Source: an uncultured Lachnospiraceae bacterium
GTDB lineage: Bacteria > Bacillota > Clostridia > Lachnospirales > Lachnospiraceae
Length of the DNA: 38,683 bases
Reading direction: 5' to 3'
NCBI GenBank assembly: GCA_910586955.1
Contig: CAJUMM010000022.1
Location: forward strand, 1 to 38,683
The translations under genes were made by a program, and so were the position numbers. This document shows, in pieces, positions 17,349-25,811 of this stretch. The notes below the pieces were generated by a model, which saw nothing but the letters and a program-made list of their open reading frames with translations, did no database searches and was not told the origin of the DNA. Each line of letters begins with the position of its first letter. The first letter of the stretch is position 1.

Positions 17349-18275
17349 ATGGATATCAACTACGAGCTTTACAAAGTATTTTATCACGTGGCCATCACTT
17401 TAAGCTTCTCCGAAGCCTCCAAGCAGCTTTTTATTTCCCAGTCCGCCGTCAGCCAGTCCGTCAAGGTCCTGGAGAAGAAACTGAACCAGAATCTTTTTCT
17501 TCGCAGCACCAAGCGGGTACAGCTCACGCCGGAGGGGGAAATCCTGCTGCGCCACATTGAACCGGCTATCCATCTCATCCAGCGGGGAGAAAACCAGCTC
17601 CTGGAATCCGGCTCCCTAAGCGGCGGACAGCTGCGCATAGGAGCCAGCGACACCATCTGCCGCTATTTCCTGGTTCCCTACCTGCAGCGGTTTCACCGGG
17701 ATTTTCCCGGAGTCCATATCAAAGTTACCAACCAGACCTCCATCCGTTGCGTGGATCTTCTGGAAAACGGCCAGGCGGATCTCATCTTCACCAACTATCC
17801 CAACTCCCGGCTTGGGAGCGTGGGGCAGACCCGGAAAGTCCTGGATTTCCGGGATCTTTTTGTAGCCAGCCGCCGCTATTTCCACCTGGAAAACAGGGCT
17901 CTCTCTTTCCGGGATCTTCTGGACTATCCCATCCTCATGCTTACCCGGAAAAGCACCACCAGCGAATTTCTCCACAACCTTTTCCAGCAGCACCAGCTGG
18001 ACCTGGTGCCGGAAATCGAGCTGAGCAGCAACGATCTCCTTCTGGATCTGGCCTCCATCGGCCTGGGAGTGGCCTTTGTTCCGGACTACTGCCTGACGGG
18101 AAATCACCCGGATCTCTTTCCACTTCCCTTAAAAGAGGAACTGCCCGGCCGCCAGATTGTCATCGTCCATCGGGATCACCTCCCCTTAAGCCCGGCAGCC
18201 CGGCAGTTCATCCACTATTTTCAGCCCCAGAATCCCGCAATGGCTCCCTCGATCTCCGAAAGCGTCCCGGTCTGA
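17349..18275 (+). CDS. LysR-family transcriptional regulator
   Basis: This is a 308-residue LysR-type regulator. The N-terminal winged helix-turn-helix covers about residues 1-60 with FSEASKQLFISQSAVSQSVKVLEKKL and the typical LFLRSTKRVQLTPEGE. From about residue 88 the effector-binding periplasmic-binding-like domain begins with GQLRIGASDTICRYFLVPYL. ATG at 17349 follows the previous stop by one base and is preceded by AAGGAGG. The effector is unknown; its position suggests a role with the upstream membrane protein gene or autoregulation. The last ~18 codons lie inside the end of the convergent helicase gene, and the tail there looks like antisense read-through without domain character. The normal C-terminal helix ends around HYFQPQ. 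Confidence 0.93.
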   Translation: MDINYELYKVFYHVAITLSFSEASKQLFISQSAVSQSVKVLEKKLNQNLFLRSTKRVQLTPEGEILLRHIEPAIHLIQRGENQLLESGSLSGGQLRIGASDTICRYFLVPYLQRFHRDFPGVHIKVTNQTSIRCVDLLENGQADLIFTNYPNSRLGSVGQTRKVLDFRDLFVASRRYFHLENRALSFRDLLDYPILMLTRKSTTSEFLHNLFQQHQLDLVPEIELSSNDLLLDLASIGLGVAFVPDYCLTGNHPDLFPLPLKEELPGRQIVIVHRDHLPLSPAARQFIHYFQPQNPAMAPSISESVPV

Positions 18276-20575
18276 AAGGACTCCCACTCCAGGGGAAAGA
18301 GCCTGCGGTATCCGCTGTTTAAGAAACGCTCATCCAAAAGCAGGATCACACCCCGGTCCTCCTGGGTCCGGATGACCCGCCCGGCAGCCTGCAGTACCTT
18401 ATTCATCCCCGGATACTGGTAGGCATAGGCGAAGCCGTCCATACCACGCTCCTCATAAAACCTGCGCAAAATCTCCCGTTCCTCACAGACCATGGGAAGC
18501 CCTGTTCCCACAATGGCCGCCCCGATAAGTGCCTCATGCTTCAAATCAATGCCTTCCGAAAAAATTCCTCCCATGACACAGAAGCCCAAGAGGCTTTTCT
18601 CCCGGGAGGGTTCTTCAAAATTCTTCAAAAACTCTTCCCGGAGGCTCTCATTCATCCCCGGCTGCTGCAGCAGGCATTCTGTCTCATCCCCTGCAAATTC
18701 CTCCAAAAATTTCTCATAGACCTCCTGCATCATCTTATAGGAGGGAAAAAAGAGCAGGTAATTTCCCCGCTGCCCCAACGCCAGCGCCCGGATATAAGCC
18801 GCAATCTTCCGGTACTCCCCATCCGTTCTCCTGGCATAGCGGCTGCTCACATCCCGCCCCACCATAAGAAGGCGTTTCCCCGGATCAAAGGGGGAACGGG
18901 CATAGACCGCATAGTCCTCCTCATCCCCTAAAAGGTGCTTGTAGTAGGGCATAGGAAGGAGGGTGGCGGAAAAAAATACGGTGCTGTTTCCCTTATCCAG
19001 GCATTCCCGCAGATTCACCGCCGTCTCCACGCAGTAGAGCCTGAACTGAAACCGCCCGTCCTCTGCGAGACGGCTGTAAATCACATAGTTCTCGTCCAAC
19101 CGCTCAAAAATATTCAGGAAATCCCGCACCCGGAACCAGAACTCCTGGAGTTCCTTCTGTAAAAGGGGATCCGTACATTCTTCCTGGACTTTCTCCAGCT
19201 CTCCCATCAGGGCCAGAAGTTTCAGGGCAAAGTCTCCCGCCCCCTCATGAATACAGTAGGTAACGCACTCCCGCTTTAGGTTAAGAAGATGCCGGTTGCA
19301 CTTCTCCAGGGCGCGCTCCAGCTTCCCGTAGCGCCCCCGTACCCTCCGCTTCAATTCCAAAAATTCCTCTTTATACAGATCGGCGCTGAACATCTCCCTT
19401 CCCCGCTCCACCAGATTGTGGGCCTCATCAATCAGGAAGAGATATTCCCCTTTCATTCCCTCGGAAAAGAAGCGTTTCAGGCGCACGTTGGGGTCAAAGA
19501 CATAGTTGTAATCACAAATCACCCCGTCCGTCCAGCCGGACACATCCAGGCTCATCTCAAAGGGACAGACCCGGTGCTTGTGGGCCTGGGCAAGCAGTAC
19601 TTCCCGGTTCAGATCATCCGGCCCTTCTGTGAGAAGCTCATACACCGCCTGGTTCACCCGGTCAAAATGTCCTCCTGCATAGGGACAGGCCTCGGGATTG
19701 CAGTCGGTCTCCTCACAGATACAGAGTTTTTCCTTGGCCGTCAGGGTTACACTTTTGAAACGCAGCCCTCCCTCCCTAAGGATGCCGAAAGCATCTTCCG
19801 CCACGGTCCTGGTAATGGTCTTGGCCGTCAGATAGAAGATCTTCTCCCCCAGTCCTTCCCCCAGGGCCTTCACCGCCGGAAACAGGACAGACATGGTCTT
19901 TCCCACCCCGGTAGGGGCCTGGATAAAGAGCCGCTTCTTCCTGGAAATGGTACGGTACACCCCTGCCGCCAGCTCCCGCTGGCCTTCCCGGTAGGGAAAA
20001 GGAAACTCCAGAGGCCGGATACTTTTTCCCAGGGTTTCCCGCCACCTGGCCTGGAACCCGGCCCACTTCCCATATTCCTCCATCAAATGAGTGAACCAGT
20101 CCTTTAGTTCTTTCTTTCCGTACTGAAAGTGAAAATACTTAAGCTGTTCTGTCTCCAAGTTCCCGTAGGTCATCCGCACACCAATCTGATCCAGCCCTTT
20201 CTGATCCGCATAAATCCAGGCATAACACATAGCCTGGGCCAGATGGACCCCCACAGGCTCCCCGATCTTGTCCAGATCCCGGTACACCCCTTTGATTTCC
20301 TCCACCGTCACCAGGCCATCTTCCGTGAAGATACCGTCCGCCCGCCCTTCCAGCACGCAGACAAGCCCTTCCATGGGAACCTCATATTTGAGGGAAACTT
20401 CCGCCTGGTAGTCTCCTCCCATGCTCCTCTGGATTTTCCGGTGCAGGCGGCTTCCCGCCTGCATGGCCTCCCGCTCCGCTTTTCCCCCTCTTCGATTGTC
20501 CAAATCCCCGGAGCGCAGGATAAATTCTACCAGGGTGCGCACGGAGATTTTTACGATTGCGTTTGTATTTTCCAT
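18221..20575 (-). CDS. RecB/Cas4-type nuclease fused to XPD/DinG-type helicase
   Basis: This is a 784-residue DNA repair-type enzyme. Residues about 1-150 form a PD-(D/E)XK nuclease with a full RecB/Cas4 residue set: His45 in AGSRLHRKIQ, Asp80 in GRAD, Glu93 and Lys95 in VEEIKG, and the Q114-x3-Y118 motif. Then comes an SF2 helicase of the XPD/DinG group: Walker A APTGVGKT at 220-227, Fe-S cluster cysteines around C285, C287, C292, C297 and C337, DEAH at 383-386, and C-terminal motifs including GGIFSEGIDLKHEALIGAAIVGTGLP and QAAGRVIR. A 5'-3' DNA helicase coupled to a single-strand nuclease is expected from these families. No Shine-Dalgarno is seen before the ATG and the -10 box ends only 6 bases upstream, so the message may be leaderless. 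It overlaps the LysR gene by 55 bases. Confidence 0.9.
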   Translation of the reverse strand: MENTNAIVKISVRTLVEFILRSGDLDNRRGGKAEREAMQAGSRLHRKIQRSMGGDYQAEVSLKYEVPMEGLVCVLEGRADGIFTEDGLVTVEEIKGVYRDLDKIGEPVGVHLAQAMCYAWIYADQKGLDQIGVRMTYGNLETEQLKYFHFQYGKKELKDWFTHLMEEYGKWAGFQARWRETLGKSIRPLEFPFPYREGQRELAAGVYRTISRKKRLFIQAPTGVGKTMSVLFPAVKALGEGLGEKIFYLTAKTITRTVAEDAFGILREGGLRFKSVTLTAKEKLCICEETDCNPEACPYAGGHFDRVNQAVYELLTEGPDDLNREVLLAQAHKHRVCPFEMSLDVSGWTDGVICDYNYVFDPNVRLKRFFSEGMKGEYLFLIDEAHNLVERGREMFSADLYKEEFLELKRRVRGRYGKLERALEKCNRHLLNLKRECVTYCIHEGAGDFALKLLALMGELEKVQEECTDPLLQKELQEFWFRVRDFLNIFERLDENYVIYSRLAEDGRFQFRLYCVETAVNLRECLDKGNSTVFFSATLLPMPYYKHLLGDEEDYAVYARSPFDPGKRLLMVGRDVSSRYARRTDGEYRKIAAYIRALALGQRGNYLLFFPSYKMMQEVYEKFLEEFAGDETECLLQQPGMNESLREEFLKNFEEPSREKSLLGFCVMGGIFSEGIDLKHEALIGAAIVGTGLPMVCEEREILRRFYEERGMDGFAYAYQYPGMNKVLQAAGRVIRTQEDRGVILLLDERFLNSGYRRLFPLEWESFQTGTLSEIEGAIAGFWG

Positions 20576-20581
20576 AGGGAT

Positions 20582-20610
20582 ATTGTAGCAAAAAGAGGCG
20601 GGGAGGACAA
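20582..20610 (-). promoter_or_regulatory. promoter of the nuclease-helicase gene, possibly leaderless
   Basis: On the minus strand TTGTCC (20610-20605) and TACAAT (20587-20582) are 17 bases apart, with TGC giving an extended -10. The -10 ends 6 bases before the A of the ATG at 20575, so transcription should start at or next to the start codon. Confidence 0.6.
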
Positions 20611-20640
20611 GTGTTCGATAACAAAAAGTATTCCGGATCT

Positions 20641-20673
20641 AAAAAGAGCCGCAGCACTCCCGCGCCACAGCTC
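20641..20673 (-). terminator. rho-independent terminator after the HPr-like gene
   Basis: On the minus strand GAGCTGTGGCGC and GTGCTGCGGCTC pair over 12 bp (four G-U pairs) around a GGGA tetraloop, followed directly by TTTTT. It sits 36 bases after the HPr-like stop and just before the helicase promoter. Confidence 0.85.
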
Positions 20674-20708
20674 CTTTGCTGTTTCAGACAAGTCTTGCCT
20701 GCGTCCCC

Positions 20709-20939
20709 CTAGGCAGCCGCAAACTTCGCCAATACCTGCTCGAAATCCCTATTTTCACCGTGATACTTCACTGTAAGAATCCGGTTTAAATCCATGCTCA
20801 ACACGCCCAGAATGGATTTCGCATCAATGAGGATCCGGTTGTAGGATACATCTACATCAAAATCACATTTGCTGGCTCCGTTTACAAACTCTTTCACATC
20901 CTCAGTCGCATTCAGTTTAATCTTTTTTTCCTGCATCAT
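20709..20939 (-). CDS. HPr/Crh-like protein without the phosphocarrier histidine
   Basis: This 76-residue protein has the HPr fold signature AKSILGVLSMD around Ser42, matching the Ser46 region (KSIMGVMSL) of Bacillus HPr, and GASKCDFDVDVSY matching its first helix and second strand. The stretch that carries the phosphorylated His15 (GIHARPAT in HPr) is missing: about six or seven residues are deleted and the local sequence is LNATEDVKEF. It therefore cannot take phosphate from enzyme I but keeps the serine that HPr kinase modifies, as in Crh, the catabolite-repression paralogue. A regulatory role with CcpA is inferred by analogy. It is a single gene with its own consensus promoter, an AGGAGG site and a terminator, so it is expected to be well expressed. 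Confidence 0.8.
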   Translation of the reverse strand: MMQEKKIKLNATEDVKEFVNGASKCDFDVDVSYNRILIDAKSILGVLSMDLNRILTVKYHGENRDFEQVLAKFAAA

Positions 20940-20968
20940 TATCTACTCCTCCTGTTCCTGATGGACGT

Positions 20969-20997
20969 ATTATGACAGGCAGACTGCCATTTGTCAA
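20969..20997 (-). promoter_or_regulatory. sigma-A promoter of the HPr-like gene
   Basis: On the minus strand TTGACA (20997-20992) and CATAAT (20974-20969) are separated by exactly 17 bases, about 30 bases before the start codon. An inverted repeat in the spacer (GGCAGtctGCC) might be an operator. Confidence 0.85.
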
Positions 20998-21137
20998 TCC
21001 TGCCTGTTTCATGCGTCCCTGCCTTTAGCCTCCCCTTTTTTATTAAGAATATACAATTTTTCCAGTTATTCGGAGATATTTTTTTCAAAAACTGGACGGT
21101 TCCGCCCTTTTTGAGGGAAATATCTGCAGCGGATTTG

Positions 21138-21161
21138 AAAAAAACCAGGGTCTTCCCCTGG
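21138..21161 (-). terminator. rho-independent terminator of the thiN-end operon
   Basis: On the minus strand CCAGGG-GAAGA-CCCTGG is followed by TTTTTTT. It lies about 45 bases after the thiN stop and closes the housekeeping operon. Confidence 0.9.
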
Positions 21162-21204
21162 CATTTTCTACTCTTTTCCTCATTTTCCAAAAGCTGTGCC
21201 GGCT

Positions 21205-21858
21205 TCAATCCCTGGACTCTATCAGAAGAAACACCCCGGAGCGCAGATGTATCTCCCCTTCTTCCGCCGTAATCTCATTGCTGACCCCCAGTCCTGCGCT
21301 CTCAAACACCGTAAAAGTGTGATTGTTTAAGGGATACCGGAAGCCAATGAGATCCACCCCCTCCACCACAGTCGTGAGAGGGATAAGGGAAACATAGCTT
21401 CCATACTGCTCCTCCCTCCTTACAACCGTATTTTCCGAAATGATACGGATCCGGTTGTGGGAATCCAGCAGCATACATTCCGCTCCTTCCCTTTTGGCCA
21501 GCATCATACTGTGCAGGTTTCCCAGCACATGATCCAGGCGGCTTCCCGTTCCCCCAAGAATCACGATGGAAGAACTGCCAAGCTCCAGGGCCAGCTCAAT
21601 GGCTATCTGGGTATCCGTAGAATCCTTCACCGGATTAAAAGTCCGGATCTCCACCCCGGAAAGAGAACGGTAATATTCCAAAAGCTCCGGCTTCGCAGTG
21701 TCAAAGTCCCCCACAATGTGGGTAGGGGCAATCCCGTTTTCATAGAAAAACTTAAGGCCGTTATCCACGCCGATGATACGGTCAAATGTATGCTTCCGGC
21801 AAAAAGCAAGGGCAAAATCCCTCTCGATATTGCCCCCGCTCACAATCAATGTCTTCAT
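21205..21858 (-). CDS. thiN: thiamine pyrophosphokinase
   Basis: This 217-residue enzyme transfers pyrophosphate from ATP to thiamine to make the cofactor thiamine diphosphate. The N-terminal catalytic domain has the GVDNG and GDFDT acidic motifs, PVKDSTDTQIAIELAL and GGTGSRLDHVLGNL, all diagnostic of the TPK family. The C-terminal thiamin-binding beta domain follows with SLIPLTTVVEGVDL and FESAGLGVSNE. Its ATG overlaps the rpe stop by 4 bases (ATGA), and it is the last gene of the block, before a strong terminator. The order rsgA-rpe-thiN is the standard Firmicutes arrangement, which supports the name. Confidence 0.95.
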   Translation of the reverse strand: MKTLIVSGGNIERDFALAFCRKHTFDRIIGVDNGLKFFYENGIAPTHIVGDFDTAKPELLEYYRSLSGVEIRTFNPVKDSTDTQIAIELALELGSSSIVILGGTGSRLDHVLGNLHSMMLAKREGAECMLLDSHNRIRIISENTVVRREEQYGSYVSLIPLTTVVEGVDLIGFRYPLNNHTFTVFESAGLGVSNEITAEEGEIHLRSGVFLLIESRD

Positions 21859-22508
21859 CCCTCTAAAACCTTCAAAAAGTCTTTCACATTCTTTTCTACA
21901 TTTCCGCCGAAAACTGCGGAACCCGCCACAATCACGTTTGCCCCTGCATCCAGTACCTTCTGCACATTGTCAAGCTTGATTCCGCCGTCCACTTCGATAT
22001 CAATCTCCAGGCCCCTGTCTGAAATCATACGTTTCAGTCCCCGGATTTTCCGGGTACAGCTCTCAATATATTTCTGCCCTCCAAATCCCGGATTTACCGT
22101 CATCAAAAGAACCATGTCCAGATCCTCCAGGATGTATGAAAGCTCCGTCAAAGGGGTAGCCGGATTGAGAGCCACCCCTGCCTTGCAGCCCTTCTCTTTG
22201 ATGGAGGCAATGGTCCGGTTCAGATGGGGACAGGCCTCTGCGTGGACGGTAATCATATCTGCTCCCGCCGCTGCAAACTCCCCGATATAACGGTCCGGAT
22301 CGCAGATCATCAGATGCACGTCAAAAACCAGTTCCGAAAGACCCCGGATGGATTTGATCACCGGAAATCCCAGGGACAGGCTGGGCACGAAAGCCCCGTC
22401 CATCACGTCAATGTGCAGATACCGGGCTCCCGCCCGTTCCGCCTTCTTTACATCCTCCCCCAATGCGGCAAAGTCCGCCGACAAGATAGATGGCGCCAAT
22501 ATATTCAT
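21855..22508 (-). CDS. rpe: ribulose-phosphate 3-epimerase
   Basis: This 217-residue TIM-barrel enzyme interconverts ribulose 5-phosphate and xylulose 5-phosphate in the pentose phosphate pathway. Diagnostic motifs are the N-terminal ILSADFAALGED, HIDVMDGAFVPSLSLG with the metal-binding His/Asp, VHLMI, and MTVNPGFGGQKYI; EVDGGIKLDN carries the second catalytic Asp. Length is normal. The gene overlaps rsgA and thiN by 4 bases on each side (ATGA), with AGGAGG before the ATG. Confidence 0.97.
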   Translation of the reverse strand: MNILAPSILSADFAALGEDVKKAERAGARYLHIDVMDGAFVPSLSLGFPVIKSIRGLSELVFDVHLMICDPDRYIGEFAAAGADMITVHAEACPHLNRTIASIKEKGCKAGVALNPATPLTELSYILEDLDMVLLMTVNPGFGGQKYIESCTRKIRGLKRMISDRGLEIDIEVDGGIKLDNVQKVLDAGANVIVAGSAVFGGNVEKNVKDFLKVLEG

Positions 22509-23389
22509 CTTCCATACCTCCTTTTGTTTTTCAGTTCCTCATAGAGCAGTTTATAATTTTCATACCGGACAGGGGAAATCTTTCCCGCCTCACAGGCTTC
22601 CTTCACGGCGCAGTCCGGCTCCTGTATGTGGACACAGCCCTGAAAGCGGCAGAAGGGAGCATACTCCGAAAACTCCGGCATATATTCTTTCAAATCTTCT
22701 TTCTCCAGATCCGGCAGATAGACCGAACTGAATCCCGGCGTATCAAAAAGAAAGCTCTCCTTGTCCAAGGCAAACAGTTCCGAATGGCGGGTGGTGTGCC
22801 TTCCCCTTTGGATTTTCTCGCTGATGCTGCCTGTCTCCATGGCCGCCTGGGGGTGAAGGAGGTTAATCAAAGAAGATTTCCCCGCCCCGGAAGGGCCTGC
22901 CACTGCAGTGGTCTTTCCCTGAAGAAGTTCCCGGAGTTTTCCGATTCCCGTCTCTTCCAAAACGCTCACAAAGCAGAGTTCACAGCCGTAGCCGCCGTAG
23001 ACGGCAGAAACCGCCTCCAGCTCCTCCTCCGTCACCAGATCCCTTTTGTTAAAACACAGAATCACCGGAACTTCCTGGTACTGCATCTGAATCAGCACCC
23101 GATCCAAAAGATTGAAATTAGGCTTGGGGCTTGCAGCCGCAAAGATCACCAAAGCCTGATCCACATTTGCCACTGCCGGACGGATGAGCTCATTTTTTCT
23201 CGGAAAAATCTCCTCAATCGTTCCTGTCATTTCCTCTTTGTCCAGAGAAGCAAGCCGCACATTATCACCCACCAAGGGCTTTACCCCTTTGTTCCGGAAG
23301 ATTCCTTTTGCTTTACATTCATAGATGCCGGATTCTGCTACGTGAACGTAGTAGAATCCGGCGATCCCTTTTACTATCTTTCCCTGCAT
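22505..23389 (-). CDS. rsgA: ribosome small-subunit biogenesis GTPase RsgA
   Basis: This 294-residue circularly permuted GTPase helps late 30S subunit maturation. The N-terminal OB-fold (about 1-65) precedes the GTPase core in permuted order: G4 NKRDLV, then G1 GPSGAGKSSLIN and G3 DTPGF. The C-terminal zinc domain contains a Cys-rich stretch (CRFQGCVH and DCAVKEAC). The ATG at 23389 has only a weak GGAT site; the gene follows the PASTA kinase by 18 bases, so it probably depends on read-through transcription from the prpC promoter. Length matches the family. Confidence 0.97.
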   Translation of the reverse strand: MQGKIVKGIAGFYYVHVAESGIYECKAKGIFRNKGVKPLVGDNVRLASLDKEEMTGTIEEIFPRKNELIRPAVANVDQALVIFAAASPKPNFNLLDRVLIQMQYQEVPVILCFNKRDLVTEEELEAVSAVYGGYGCELCFVSVLEETGIGKLRELLQGKTTAVAGPSGAGKSSLINLLHPQAAMETGSISEKIQRGRHTTRHSELFALDKESFLFDTPGFSSVYLPDLEKEDLKEYMPEFSEYAPFCRFQGCVHIQEPDCAVKEACEAGKISPVRYENYKLLYEELKNKRRYGR

Positions 23390-23407
23390 GAAATATTTAT
23401 CCGTTTG

Positions 23408-25801
23408 TCAAGGATTTCCGCCAGTTCCTCCGCCATTTTCATTACCTGTCCCTCCATCTCCGCCTTCGTTTCCTCCGTCGCCACCGGGGTTTCCACCAGA
23501 AGATTCCGGACCTGTACTGATTTCAACAGTAATAGTCGAATTAATATCTACCGTTGTTCCTGCACCTGCACTCTGACTAATAACGTAGCCCGCTGATATA
23601 CTTGAATGTGATTTTTCACTAAACTTCCCTTTTAACTTAGCTGCTGCCAAAAGGTCCTCGGCTTCTTTTCTTGTCTTTCCGTTTAAATTCGGCACAGTTG
23701 TCGTTGTTATTGGTTTCGGTCCCAAGCTCACCACAATATTCACCGTACTCCCCGGTTTCACCGTACTGCCGTTTCCAGGCGAGTAAGAGATTACATTTCC
23801 CTTAGGAACGCTGTCACTGTAATCTTCACTTCTGGACACCTTCAGCCCTTTTTCCTGCAAATACTTAGTCACAGACGCCTCGTCGCTGCCGTTCTTCTCC
23901 GCATTTCCGATATACACATCCTCGGATCCCCGGCTGACCACGAAGTTGATGGAAGTATCCTTCTCTACCTTGGTCCCGGAGCGGATATGCTGGGAAATAA
24001 CAATTCCTTCTTCCACCGTATTGCTGTACTGCTGGGTAACACTTCCTACCTTCAGGCCGGCATTGGTCAGCTCCGTCTTGGCTGCCGCCTCGCTCAATCC
24101 CTCAATCTTGGGAACGGTGGTCTCATTTTCTTCTGCGGATCCCTTGCTGACGGTGATGGTGATGACGCTGCTGCGATCCACCTTGCTGTCCGCCTTGGGA
24201 TTGGTGGAAATCACCTTTCCGGCCTCCACCTTGTCATCATATTCTTCTCTCACATCTACCGAGAATCCCAGCTCCCTTAAGGCGGACTCCGCCCGGGACT
24301 GGGTGTATCCCGTCACATCCGGAACGGTGGCTTCCTCTCCGTCCCCGCAGATATCTACCGAGATGGTGGTGTGGGCTTCCACTTCTTCTCCGGCTTCCAC
24401 GCTCTGGCTGATAATCTGGCCCGGCTCATACTCGTCGGAAGAACGGGTCTCCCCAAGCTCAATGCCAAGGCCCAGTTCATTCAGTATATCCTTTGCCTCG
24501 GAATAGCTCTTGCCCAGGAGGCTGGGCATTTCCACTTTCTCGTCGTCCAGCACATCCTCGATCTGAGGCTCGTTGTTGTCCTTTTCTTTCTTTCCGGATT
24601 TCCCGAATCCAAACAGCTTCACAATGATAAAGATAATAATAATAACAATGATTACGGCCGCCACAATGCCGCCAATGGTCATGATCTTCTCAAGCTTGGG
24701 ATCCAGGACGCTGTCTTCATCCTCCCCGTCCTCACCCGGTTCTTCCTCGTCGTAGCCTTCCTCATCCTCGTCATAATCGTCGTAGTAATCGTCATCCTCA
24801 TCTTCGTTTCCGAAGAGGCCCTCGTTATCCTCCCCAAAGCTTTCGGGATACCCGGAGCGGGCCGTCCCCTCCTGATTAAGGGAAATCCTTCCTGTCTCCT
24901 TCTGGATCCGGGAAATGTCGTCCCGGGTGATTGCCACGGTTTTCGCCCCGCCGGGAAGGATCTCTTTCACAAAATTCACATCCGGCGTAATCAGGGACTG
25001 CTTCAAATCCGCCACCAGGTCTGCCACATAGGCGTACCGACGGTCCGGGCTTTTCTCCGTACATTTCAGAATAATATGCTCCAGGCTGATGGGAATCTCC
25101 GAGGCATAGACCCGGGGAGAGACAATGTCCTCCTGGAGATGCTTCACGGCGATCACCACCGTGGTCTCCCCGTCGAAGGGAACCCGGCCCGTCACCATCT
25201 CATACATCACGATACCCAGGGAATAAATATCGCTCTTGGCATCGCTGTAGCCACCCCGGGCCTGTTCCGGAGAGGTATAATGGACGGAACCCATGGCATC
25301 CGAAGTATTGGTATTGGAGGAAACGGATTTGGCAATTCCGAAATCCGTCACCTTCACCTTGCCCTCACGGGAAATCATGATATTCTGGGGCTTAATATCC
25401 CGGTGCACAATCTGATTGTTGTGGGCCACTTCAAGACCGGCTCCCACCTGAATGGCAATGCTGGTAGCCTCCTTGACCGTCAGCTTTCCCTTCTTCTCAA
25501 TATAGGTTTTCAGGGTAATCCCTTCCACCAGTTCCATCACAATGTACTTGATGTTCTGTTCATCGCCTACATCATAGACATTTACAATATTCGGATGGGC
25601 AAGTCCGGCCGCCGCCTGGGCCTCTTCTTTAAATTTGCGGACGAAATTCCGATCCTCCACAAATTCTTCCTTCAGCACCTTCACTGCCACAAAACGGTTC
25701 AGCTTATGATCTTTTCCTTTGAATACGTCTGCCATGCCTCCGGATCCGATTTTGTCCAGAATCTCATAGCGGTCTCCTAAAAACATTCCTATTCTAATCA
25801 T
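23408..25801 (-). CDS. prkC: PASTA-domain Ser/Thr protein kinase
   Basis: This is a 797-residue eukaryotic-type membrane kinase that senses muropeptides or lipid II and phosphorylates cell-wall and growth proteins. The kinase domain spans about 12-270: glycine loop GSGGMADV, VAVK with Lys41, HRDIKPQN with Asp135, DFG at 153-155, and an activation loop rich in Ser/Thr. A strongly acidic Asp/Glu/Tyr juxtamembrane stretch (about 333-365) precedes one transmembrane helix at 374-397. Outside are five PASTA units (VEMPSLLG, ATVPDVTG, TTVPKIEG, a degenerate VYIGNAEKNG, and TTVPNLNG) and a Gly/Asn-rich tail. ATG at 25801 is chosen over an upstream TTG because GAGGTGG lies at proper spacing; it follows the prpC stop by 10 bases. 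Confidence 0.96.
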   Translation of the reverse strand: MIRIGMFLGDRYEILDKIGSGGMADVFKGKDHKLNRFVAVKVLKEEFVEDRNFVRKFKEEAQAAAGLAHPNIVNVYDVGDEQNIKYIVMELVEGITLKTYIEKKGKLTVKEATSIAIQVGAGLEVAHNNQIVHRDIKPQNIMISREGKVKVTDFGIAKSVSSNTNTSDAMGSVHYTSPEQARGGYSDAKSDIYSLGIVMYEMVTGRVPFDGETTVVIAVKHLQEDIVSPRVYASEIPISLEHIILKCTEKSPDRRYAYVADLVADLKQSLITPDVNFVKEILPGGAKTVAITRDDISRIQKETGRISLNQEGTARSGYPESFGEDNEGLFGNEDEDDDYYDDYDEDEEGYDEEEPGEDGEDEDSVLDPKLEKIMTIGGIVAAVIIVIIIIFIIVKLFGFGKSGKKEKDNNEPQIEDVLDDEKVEMPSLLGKSYSEAKDILNELGLGIELGETRSSDEYEPGQIISQSVEAGEEVEAHTTISVDICGDGEEATVPDVTGYTQSRAESALRELGFSVDVREEYDDKVEAGKVISTNPKADSKVDRSSVITITVSKGSAEENETTVPKIEGLSEAAAKTELTNAGLKVGSVTQQYSNTVEEGIVISQHIRSGTKVEKDTSINFVVSRGSEDVYIGNAEKNGSDEASVTKYLQEKGLKVSRSEDYSDSVPKGNVISYSPGNGSTVKPGSTVNIVVSLGPKPITTTTVPNLNGKTRKEAEDLLAAAKLKGKFSEKSHSSISAGYVISQSAGAGTTVDINSTITVEISTGPESSGGNPGGDGGNEGGDGGTGNENGGGTGGNP

Positions 25802-25811
25802 CACTTCCACC

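Noticed and set aside
20939..21208. 89-codon minus-strand ORF between thiN and the HPr-like gene
   Set aside because: It spans the strong terminator after thiN and the promoter of the HPr-like gene, and has no ribosome binding site or domain character.
24371..25780. 469-codon ORF on the plus strand
   Set aside because: Antisense to the PASTA kinase, His/Gly-rich and without a ribosome binding site; a codon-bias shadow.
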